This document shows, in pieces, positions 57,616 through 64,000 of a DNA stretch of 64,000 nt. The position numbers and the translations under genes are program-made. Position 1 is the stretch's first letter; every line of letters starts with the position of its first letter. The stretch is from the NCBI GenBank assembly GCA_903907865.1, contig CAIVPR010000117.1, positions 1 through 64,000 of the forward strand. The letters run 5' to 3'. The notes beneath the pieces are model-generated. The model was not told the origin of the DNA. It did no database searches and worked only from the letters and a program-made list of their open reading frames with translations. Source of the DNA: an uncultured Acidobacteriia bacterium. Lineage in GTDB: Bacteria; Acidobacteriota; Terriglobia; Bryobacterales; Bryobacteraceae.

Positions 57616-58947
57616 CTACTGGGGACGCCCCAGATACTGATCGTACAGCCGCTTCTGCCGCGTGTCCGTATCCACAGTCTTGCCCTTGATGAACAGGAGC
57701 TTGATCTGCGTCTTGGCCTCCAGCGGATCGCCGTCGGTCAGCAGCAAATCGGCCCACTTGCCCTCCTCCACGGTCCCGATCTGGTCGCCTACGCCCCAAA
57801 TCTTCGCCGCGTTGGTCGTAACCGCCTTCAGCGCGTCCTCGTGCGGCAACCCGAAGGCCACAGCCTGGGCAGCTTGGTATGGCAGATTCCGTGAAGCCAG
57901 GTTGGTCCCGCCAGTCAGCGTTGCCATTGAGAACAGGATTCCCGCCTTCTGCAAATCCGCAGCGGTCACGTAAGCCCGGTCGTAGGCATCATCCTCGTTC
58001 AACGGCAACGACAGCGCAGGCCCGAGGATCACGGAGATGTTGTGCTCCTTGATCTCCTTGGTCACCTTGTTCGCCTCCACCGCGTCGCAGAGGATGATCT
58101 TGACCTTCTGTTTGTCAGCCCACGCGATTGCGTCGCGGATCTCGCGCTCCCGCCGAGCCGTCACCAGAATCGGTTCCGTCCCGTCGATCACCGCCTGCAT
58201 CGCTTCCAGCTTCAGGTCCGGTTTGAAGTCCGGAGCCTTCGCCGACTTCATCTGCTTGTAGCGGTGGGCGCTCTCGAAGAACTCGTTCAACTCGGACATC
58301 TCCTTGTCGAACGCAGCCTTCAGCGCTGTAAAGCCGGTCGGATTGCCACCCGCCGCGCCGCCCGAGTCGCTCGAATCCGGCGTAAACCCGCCGCGGCCGC
58401 CCGGCAGTCGGATCGCGGGCATGGTCAGGTGCAGACCCGCGCGGGGCTTTACGCCCATCTCGTCCGTGGTCCAGCCGTTCAGGTGCATCAGCGAAACCTG
58501 GCCCGAGATCAGCACCCCGTCCGGCATTGTCGCCACCGTCGTGATCCCGTTCACCCGCGTTACCTCGATGTGCTCGCTCGACGGGTTCACCGCCGTCGCC
58601 GCCACCAACTGCGGGTTGAACTTGCCGATTTCCTGCACATCCTCGGTCTCACGCACGGCGTTGATTTCGATCAAGCCCACTTCCGTGCCCGAATCGATCA
58701 TGCCGGGGTACACCTGCAGCCCCTTGCCGTCGATCACCTTGACGTCCTTCGGGACCGCCAAGTTCTTGCCGACTCCGATGATCTTCCCGTTGCGCACCAA
58801 CACCGACCCGTTCTCGATATCGGCACCCGCCAAGGTATGCACCGTGGCACCTTTGATGAAGAACGAATCGTCCGACCCCGGAGCCGCCGGCGGCGTTGCC
58901 GCCATGGCTGCCAAACTAGGAATCAAAATCGCAATTGCCAGTCTCAC
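57616..58947 (-). CDS. Secreted amidohydrolase-like protein lacking the HxH motif
   Basis: 443 residues with a signal peptide (MRLAIAILIPSLAAMAA). N-terminal beta-sandwich (DSFFIKGATVHTLAGADIENGSVLVRNGKIIGVG) and the usual VIDGKGLQVYPGMID lead-in to the barrel. The next residues are SGTEVGLIE instead of the metal-binding H-x-H. The Lys/His sites and the final GTVEEGKWADLLLTDGDPL tail are recognisable. DSSDSGGAAGG is an inserted loop. It probably no longer binds the binuclear metal centre, or is a pseudoenzyme paired with the next gene upstream. Its start codon lies directly beside the stop of that gene. Confidence 0.8.
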   Translation of the reverse strand: MRLAIAILIPSLAAMAATPPAAPGSDDSFFIKGATVHTLAGADIENGSVLVRNGKIIGVGKNLAVPKDVKVIDGKGLQVYPGMIDSGTEVGLIEINAVRETEDVQEIGKFNPQLVAATAVNPSSEHIEVTRVNGITTVATMPDGVLISGQVSLMHLNGWTTDEMGVKPRAGLHLTMPAIRLPGGRGGFTPDSSDSGGAAGGNPTGFTALKAAFDKEMSELNEFFESAHRYKQMKSAKAPDFKPDLKLEAMQAVIDGTEPILVTARREREIRDAIAWADKQKVKIILCDAVEANKVTKEIKEHNISVILGPALSLPLNEDDAYDRAYVTAADLQKAGILFSMATLTGGTNLASRNLPYQAAQAVAFGLPHEDALKAVTTNAAKIWGVGDQIGTVEEGKWADLLLTDGDPLEAKTQIKLLFIKGKTVDTDTRQKRLYDQYLGRPQ

Positions 58948-60264
58948 TTAGTTCTGACCTCCCGTCGTCCCGGCGCGTTTGCCCGTCAGCGCCTTCTTTT
59001 CGATCTCCTTGGCGGGCCGCCCCTCGATGTCGTGGTCGCGGTCGAAATACTCGTGGCCATCGATGAACACCTTCACCACCTTGCTCATGTTCGACAACGG
59101 ATGTCCATCAAACAAAAGCACATCGGCATCCTTGCCAACCTCCAACGAACCCACCCGCTTGTCGATCATCAACTGCTTGGCAGGATTGATGGTGATCAGC
59201 GAAAGGGCCTCGTCCTCGGTCAAGTTGCCGTACTTCAGGGTCTTTGCCGCTTCCTTGTCCAAGTGGCGCATCAACTCGGCGTCGTCGGAATTGAGCGAAG
59301 TGACAATCCCCTTCTTCACCATGATGGCGGCGTTGTAGGGGATCGCGTCCTTGGCCTCCATCTTGTAGGCCCACCAGTCGGCGAAGGTAGAAGCCCCTGC
59401 GCCGTGCGCCTTGATCTCGTTGGCCACCTTGTAGCCCTCGAGCACATGCTGGAAGGTGCGGATCTTGAACCCGTAGTCGTCGGCCACGTGGATCAGCATC
59501 AGGATTTCATCCTGCCGGTAGCAGTGCGCATGAACCAAACGCTTGCCTTCCAGAACCTCGACCAGCGCGTCCAACTTCAGATCGCGGGCCGGGGGAATGG
59601 CGATATCGCCCTTGGCCACCTTGGCGTTGTAGAGCTTCCAGACGTTCTGGTAGTCCTTGGCGTCGTTGAAGGCCTCGCGGATCACGTCCTCGACGCCCAT
59701 GCGGGTCGCCGGATAGCGGAGCGTGGTGGTTGTGCCGAAGCCCTGGGCATTGCCGGCCCGCTTGGGATTTTCGCCGAGAGCGAACTTGATGCCCGGCAAC
59801 GCGCCTTCGAATTTCATCTCGTCGGTGCTCTTGCCCCAGCGCATCTTGGTCACGACGGTCTTGCCGCCGATCGCGTTGGCGCTGCCGTGCAGGATGTTGG
59901 CGGTCGTCACGCCCCCTGCCAGAGCCCTATAGATCGCCACGTCTTCGGGATTGAGCACGTCCTCGATGCCCACCATCGCGGACACCGAAACCGTGCCTTC
60001 GTTGATGGCCTCGGCCATGATGTGCGAGTGGCAGTCGATGATGCCGGGCATCACGAACTTGCCGGCGCCGTCGATCACGGTCGCGCCCGGAGGGGCCATC
60101 ACCTTGTCGCCGATGGCCGCAATCTTGCCGCCCTGCAGCAGAATCGACCCCTTCACGGTACCCTTCGTCACCGTCAGGATGGTGGCGTTCTGGATCAGAA
60201 TAGGCGGATCTGCGGCGAAAGCCGACACCGCCAGCGCCATTGAAATCAGTCCAAGTCGTCTCAT
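58948..60264 (-). CDS. Secreted amidohydrolase with intact metal site
   Basis: 438 residues with a signal peptide (MRRLGLISMALAVSAFA). Amidohydrolase superfamily. VIDGAGKFVMPGIIDCHSHIMAEA carries the H-x-H pair at about 72-74. RLVHAHCYRQDEI and RTFQHVLEGYKVANE hold the further His ligands, and SLNSDDAELMRHL the catalytic Asp. The tail VGSLEVGKDADVLLFDGHPL is standard. It is probably a periplasmic zinc-dependent hydrolase of cyclic amides, peptides or lactams. Its stop is adjacent to the next ATG, and its ATG overlaps the stop of the third member. Confidence 0.88.
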   Translation of the reverse strand: MRRLGLISMALAVSAFAADPPILIQNATILTVTKGTVKGSILLQGGKIAAIGDKVMAPPGATVIDGAGKFVMPGIIDCHSHIMAEAINEGTVSVSAMVGIEDVLNPEDVAIYRALAGGVTTANILHGSANAIGGKTVVTKMRWGKSTDEMKFEGALPGIKFALGENPKRAGNAQGFGTTTTLRYPATRMGVEDVIREAFNDAKDYQNVWKLYNAKVAKGDIAIPPARDLKLDALVEVLEGKRLVHAHCYRQDEILMLIHVADDYGFKIRTFQHVLEGYKVANEIKAHGAGASTFADWWAYKMEAKDAIPYNAAIMVKKGIVTSLNSDDAELMRHLDKEAAKTLKYGNLTEDEALSLITINPAKQLMIDKRVGSLEVGKDADVLLFDGHPLSNMSKVVKVFIDGHEYFDRDHDIEGRPAKEIEKKALTGKRAGTTGGQN

Positions 60265-61691
60265 TGATTTGCCGGACCTCCGAAACCACCGCGTCCGCCA
60301 CGGCCACCACGGCCGCCCGGAGCGTCTTCAACCGGCGGCTCGAACTTCGCGCCGTCCACAAACACGTACTTCACCTTGGTTGCCGTGGCGAACAGGTCGC
60401 CGTCGGCCACCACCAGATTGGCGATTTTGCCCTTGTCGATGCTGCCGAGCCGGTTCTCCACGCCAAAAATCTCGGCGGTTGAAAGCGTCAGGGCCCGCAC
60501 CGCGGCCGCCGGGTCCAGCCCTGCGTCGATGGCCTTCTTGACGGCGGCCTTGATCTCGCGCGGAGTCGCCAAGCCGTCGGAGTAGAACGCGAATTTGACG
60601 CCGGCCTTCGCCAGTGCGCCTGCGGTCGACGGGGCCTTTTCACGCAATTGCAGCGTGCGGATCGGTTCCTCCAGCGTCGGATCGGCGTCGGCTGCACGCT
60701 CGGGGTACTTCAGGCTGAGCAGGACGGGATTGCCCGCCTTCTTCAGCGCATCGGCCGACCGCCACGCCTCATGCCCGCCGTAGAGGATGGCATTCAGCTT
60801 CAGTTCCTTCGTGAAGGCAAGCATCCGCTCAATCTCGACTTCGCGGGTCGCCGGGATCAGCACCCTCGGACTGGCGAGGACGCCTTCCAAAGTCCGGTCG
60901 TAGGCCGGTCGCTGCAAGCCCTGCGGATGTTTGGCGTAAATGTCCTTGGCCAGTTTGTAGTGCCCGGCGTCCAAGTAGATCTGGCGGATGTAGGCGATCA
61001 CGCCCATCAGCGATCCGGGATATCCCCGGCCGCCACCGCCGCGTCCGCCACTGCCCAGAGTCACATACTGCCCGATCGCAGGTTCCACAACCAAGTCCCC
61101 TGCGCGTTCGCCGAAGAGGTTGATGACGCTTCCCTGCCCTGAAAAGATGTTGCCTGTCGGAAAACTGACAGCCGAGGTGAAACCGCCGTTGCGCTGCGTT
61201 TCTAGAATCCGGTCATTAGGATAGACCTGGTCGGAAGCCTTGAGGTAGGCCATGTTGGAGGGCCTGTCCTCGGGTCCGCGCGACGGCGTCGTGGCGACCG
61301 CCGTGGTGGTCGCGGTCGGAGCCGCAACAGGCGTCGCGGCTGCCGCTGCGCGACCGCCCCCGCCCCGTCCGCCCGCGCCAAGCGCCGGTGTGGCCGGTGG
61401 CGAATTGGTCTGTCCCCAATTGTCGAGGCCGTCGATCAAGCCGGGGTAAACGCTCAGTCCCTTGCAGTCGACCACCCAGGCGTCGGCGGGAACCGCTGTG
61501 TTCGCGTCCCCGACCGCCTCGATCAACCCGTCGCGCACCACGACGGTTCCGTGTTCGATCACCGGGCCGGATACCCGGACAATCCTGGCGTCCTTCAACG
61601 CCCAGGATCCTTTCGATTGTGCCTGCAGGCCGAGTGCGCCCGCGCCGGTCAGCGCGAGTACGGCCAGCAGCGTTCCATGCCGTTGTCCCAT
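60261..61691 (-). CDS. Secreted amidohydrolase-like protein lacking the HxH motif, Gly-rich tail
   Basis: 476 residues from ATG 61691, preceded by AAGGAGTCT. Signal peptide (MGQRHGTLLAVLALTGAGALG). N-terminal sandwich WALKDARIVRVSGPVIEHGTVVVRDGLIEAVG, then VVDCKGLSVYPGLIDGLDNWGQ, in which G-L-D replaces H-x-H. An Ala/Thr/Val-rich insert and a GGGGRGYPGS loop interrupt the barrel. A final GSIDKGKIANLVVADGDLF matches the family. The C-terminus is GGRGGRGGRGGFGGPANQ. First gene of the three-gene operon. Loss of the ligand in the first and third members suggests a subunit or regulatory role for them. Confidence 0.78.
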   Translation of the reverse strand: MGQRHGTLLAVLALTGAGALGLQAQSKGSWALKDARIVRVSGPVIEHGTVVVRDGLIEAVGDANTAVPADAWVVDCKGLSVYPGLIDGLDNWGQTNSPPATPALGAGGRGGGGRAAAAATPVAAPTATTTAVATTPSRGPEDRPSNMAYLKASDQVYPNDRILETQRNGGFTSAVSFPTGNIFSGQGSVINLFGERAGDLVVEPAIGQYVTLGSGGRGGGGRGYPGSLMGVIAYIRQIYLDAGHYKLAKDIYAKHPQGLQRPAYDRTLEGVLASPRVLIPATREVEIERMLAFTKELKLNAILYGGHEAWRSADALKKAGNPVLLSLKYPERAADADPTLEEPIRTLQLREKAPSTAGALAKAGVKFAFYSDGLATPREIKAAVKKAIDAGLDPAAAVRALTLSTAEIFGVENRLGSIDKGKIANLVVADGDLFATATKVKYVFVDGAKFEPPVEDAPGGRGGRGGRGGFGGPANQ

Positions 61692-61745
61692 AGACTCCTT
61701 ACGTAAAAACACCCCAACCTAATATACTGGTATGTTCCCTACCAA

Positions 61746-62786
61746 ATGGCAACAACTGTTTCCTACCGCGACGCAGGCGTGAACATCGACGAGGCGGACC
61801 GCGCAGTTTCGGCCATCCGCAAGATGGCCCGCGCAACTTTCACCAAGGGTGTGCTCACCGACATCGGATCATTCGGAGGCTGCTTCGCGCTGCCGAAGAT
61901 GAAAAAGCCTGTCTTGGTCAGTTCCGTGGACGGGGTCGGAACGAAATTGAAGATCGCCTTCGCGACTGGGAGGCATGACACGGTCGGCGAGGACCTTGTG
62001 AACCACTGTGTCAACGATATCGCAGTCCAAGGCGCGACACCGCTGTTCTTTCTAGACTACCTTGCCGTGGGCAAGCTTGAGGCCGGAGTGGCCGCGCAGG
62101 TGGTTTCCGGCATGGCGCGAGGGTGCAAGACCAACGGCTGCGCCCTGATCGGCGGCGAAACGGCCGAGATGCCCGGTATGTACCTCGACGGCGAATACGA
62201 CCTCGCGGGCACCATCGTGGGCGTCGTCGAACGCGATGCCATGCTGACCGGTAAAAAGGTCAAGGAGGGCGACGCGCTGCTGGCGCTGTCGTCGACCGGC
62301 CTCCACACCAACGGCTACTCGCTGGCTCGAAAGATCCTGCTCGAAGTGGCCAAGTACCCGCTCGACGCTCACATCGCCGAGACCGGGACTGTGCTGGCAG
62401 ACGAGTTGCTATCGGTCCACCGCAGCTACCTCAAGCCCATCCAGACGCTGGTGAAGGCGAAGGCGATCGGGGCTGCGGCCCACATCACCGGGGGGGGCAT
62501 TACGGACAACCTGCCGCGAGTGCTTCCCGAGGGCTTGGCCGCGTCCATCAACACCAGTTCCTGGACGGTGCCGCCGCTGTTTGAGTTGATGCGGCAGCTC
62601 GGGCAGGTTCCCGTGGACGACTGGCGTCGGACGTTCAACCTTGGCGTTGGCATGATCTTTGTGGTGCCAGCCAAGAAGGTTGAGGACGCCCGCAAGGCGC
62701 TCAAGCGGATCGGCGAAAAGGCGTGGGTGATCGGCGAGATCGTAAAGCAGAAGCAGGACGGCGAACGGGTGGAGTACCACAGCTAG
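61746..62786 (+). CDS. purM: Phosphoribosylformylglycinamidine cyclo-ligase (AIR synthetase)
   Basis: 346 residues, step 5 of purine synthesis. N-terminal YRDAGVNIDEADRAVSAI, the ATP-binding region VSSVDGVGTKLKIAF, and then VNDIAVQGATPLFFLDYLAVGKL and LIGGETAEMPGMY. C-terminal ITGGGITDNLPRVLPEGL completes the family signature. All core motifs of PurM are intact. It is directly followed by purN in an overlapping arrangement (TAGTG), so the pair is translationally coupled. It is divergent from the amidohydrolase operon, and TAATAT at 61720-61725 is a possible -10 box. Confidence 0.95.
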   Translation: MATTVSYRDAGVNIDEADRAVSAIRKMARATFTKGVLTDIGSFGGCFALPKMKKPVLVSSVDGVGTKLKIAFATGRHDTVGEDLVNHCVNDIAVQGATPLFFLDYLAVGKLEAGVAAQVVSGMARGCKTNGCALIGGETAEMPGMYLDGEYDLAGTIVGVVERDAMLTGKKVKEGDALLALSSTGLHTNGYSLARKILLEVAKYPLDAHIAETGTVLADELLSVHRSYLKPIQTLVKAKAIGAAAHITGGGITDNLPRVLPEGLAASINTSSWTVPPLFELMRQLGQVPVDDWRRTFNLGVGMIFVVPAKKVEDARKALKRIGEKAWVIGEIVKQKQDGERVEYHS

Positions 62787-63397
62787 TGCGTCTGGGCATC
62801 CTGATTTCCGGGCGCGGGTCGAACTTCGAGGCCATCGCCAACAGCATTTCGAGGGGCAAACTGGACGCCGAAATCGCCATCGTCATCTCCAACCGGCCCG
62901 GTGCCAAGGGCCTTGAGATTGCGACGGCGCGGGGGATTCCCGCCAAGTGCATCCCTTCACGCGGCCTCGACCGCGAGGAGTACGACAAGCTCCTGATCGA
63001 GGAACTGAAGGCAAACGAGGTGGAGTTGGTCTGTCTCGCGGGTTTCATGCGCCTGTTGAGCGCGAATTTCATCAAGGCGTTCCCCAATCGGGTGCTGAAT
63101 ATCCATCCGTCGCTGCTGCCCGCGTTTCCGGGCTTGGACGGGCAGAAACAGGCGCTGGACTACGGGGTGAAGATCGCGGGTTGCACCGTGCACTTTGTGG
63201 ACGAATTCCTGGATTCGGGGCCGATTGTGCTGCAGTCGGCCGTGCCGGTGCTGGACGACGACGATGTGGATAGCCTCTCGGCGCGGATTTTGGCCCAGGA
63301 GCATGCGACGTATTCGCAGGCAATCCAGTTGATCGCGGAGGAGCGGGTGGTGATCGAGGGCCGGAAGGTGCGGATCCTTCCCGAACGGGCGGCCTGA
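62786..63397 (+). CDS. purN: Phosphoribosylglycinamide formyltransferase
   Basis: 203 residues from GTG 62786, the G shared with the purM stop codon. Folate-dependent GAR transformylase, third step of purine synthesis. RLGILISGRGSNFEAIANSI is the N-terminal phosphate-binding segment. The catalytic core is visible as FIKAFPNRVLNIHPSLLPAFPG (Asn and His) and the Asp in VDEFLDSGPIVLQSAVPV. Length matches bacterial PurN. Cytoplasmic. It overlaps the metallophosphoesterase start by nothing, with one base between. Confidence 0.95.
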   Translation: MRLGILISGRGSNFEAIANSISRGKLDAEIAIVISNRPGAKGLEIATARGIPAKCIPSRGLDREEYDKLLIEELKANEVELVCLAGFMRLLSANFIKAFPNRVLNIHPSLLPAFPGLDGQKQALDYGVKIAGCTVHFVDEFLDSGPIVLQSAVPVLDDDDVDSLSARILAQEHATYSQAIQLIAEERVVIEGRKVRILPERAA

Positions 63398-63398
63398 T

Positions 63399-64000
63399 GT
63401 GCGGATCGGCTGGCTTTCCGACATCCACCTGAATTTCGTGGCACCCCGGCACCGCCAGGCTTTCTACGACACCGTACGCCGGGAGGCCCCCGACGCGCTG
63501 CTCATCGGGGGTGATATCGGGGAGGCGGATTCCGTCGTTCGCTTCCTGAGCGAGATCGAGCGGGCCTTCGATGTCCCGGTGTATTTCGTACTGGGCAACC
63601 ACGATTTCTACGGCGGCTCCATTGCGGAAGTCCGCCGCCTGGTGGCTGCCGAGACTGCGAATTCTTCCGTACTGCACTGGCTACCAGCGACCGGCGTGGT
63701 TGAGGTGACGCCGAAAACGGCCTTGATCGGCCACGACTCGTGGGCGGATGGAAGGCTGGGAGACTTCTTCCGCTCGGGTGTCCGGCTGAACGACTATGTA
63801 CACATCAGGGAGTTGACAGGCCTCACGACTTCCGAGCTTCACCGCAAGCTGAACCAGTTGGGGGATGAAGCGGCCGAGTTCCTCGAAGCGCGGGCCAAGG
63901 AAGCTCTCGATACCGGTCGTGACGTGTTGGTCCTCACCCATGTTCCACCGTTCCGTGAAGCTTGTTGGCACGAAGGCCAAATCTCCGGCAACGAGTGGCT
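63399..64000 (+). CDS. Metallophosphoesterase, 3' end cut by window
   Basis: Open to the window end, at least 200 residues from GTG 63399. Calcineurin-like phosphoesterase. VRIGWLSDIHLNF is the first metal motif (D-x-H). ALLIGGDIGE (GD) and VYFVLGNHDFYGG (GNHD) are motifs 2 and 3, and VLVLTHVPPFRE the later H. The metal-binding core is intact as far as visible. Substrate unknown. It is likely in the same transcript as purM-purN. Confidence 0.85.
   Translation, partial: MRIGWLSDIHLNFVAPRHRQAFYDTVRREAPDALLIGGDIGEADSVVRFLSEIERAFDVPVYFVLGNHDFYGGSIAEVRRLVAAETANSSVLHWLPATGVVEVTPKTALIGHDSWADGRLGDFFRSGVRLNDYVHIRELTGLTTSELHRKLNQLGDEAAEFLEARAKEALDTGRDVLVLTHVPPFREACWHEGQISGNEW

Noticed and set aside
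58042-60243. 733-codon open frame on the + strand
   Set aside because: Antisense to the amidohydrolases, His/Arg/Leu-rich, no start context; a shadow caused by high GC.

Overview
The window looks like a chromosomal segment of an Acidobacteriota member, most likely of the Solibacter/Bryobacter type (Bryobacterales). This is inferred from gene content. The markers are a TIGR03436-type 'VWFA-related Acidobacterial domain' protein, a very large carboxypeptidase-regulatory/TonB-type outer-membrane protein followed by an FG-GAP/ASPIC-UnbV/TPR protein, a PEP-CTERM protein, and many secreted enzymes for polysaccharides and peptides. Base composition is GC-rich throughout. I saw no rRNA, tRNA, CRISPR array, phage or intact insertion sequence.

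Region 1 (1-11.9 kb) is a Tad/Flp pilus locus. It holds a frameshifted cpaE remnant, cpaF, tadB, tadC, a 31-residue membrane peptide, a DUF192 protein, two TadE-like pseudopilins, a TadG-like protein and a DUF5658 membrane protein on the + strand. A secretin (cpaC/rcpA) and cpaB follow on the - strand, and a sigma-54 response regulator lies divergent to them with candidate -24/-12 sites in the shared intergenic region. No Flp pilin or prepilin peptidase gene is visible. Two copies of a hairpin-forming repeat sit inside the locus.

Region 2 (11.9-15.4 kb) is a small accessory patch. A GNAT acetyltransferase operon (GntR regulator, proline-rich membrane protein, GNAT) is partly duplicated. The second copy is a deletion derivative, and between the copies lie two tandem secreted paralogues of unknown function.

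Region 3 (15.4-22.6 kb) is a seven-gene carotenoid operon on the - strand (crtB, crtI, alpha/beta hydrolase, crtE, glycosyltransferase, crtD-like, cruF). Every junction overlaps and there is no cyclase, so an acyclic, hydroxylated and probably glycosylated carotenoid is expected.

Region 4 (22.6-30 kb) has a STAS/thioredoxin pair, a marR-NTF2/yceI divergent unit with a perfect 18-bp palindrome inside the marR promoter, a GH88/cupin/Gfo-Idh-MocA uronate-type operon and a PEP-CTERM protein. Region 5 (30-42.5 kb) has alkylation repair genes (alkA, ogt) around a PQQ-type sugar dehydrogenase, the TonB-type receptor/ASPIC pair and a PDZ-membrane-SpoIIE phosphatase. Region 6 (42.5-64 kb) has xylulokinase, the VWFA protein, a c-type cytochrome/Cu monooxygenase-like protein, a VOC protein, an Fsr-like MFS pump, two tandem TolC proteins, a DUF1624 membrane protein, GH42, an M48 protease, an alginate-export-type porin, three tandem amidohydrolases of which only the middle one keeps the metal HxH, purM-purN and a metallophosphoesterase cut by the window end.
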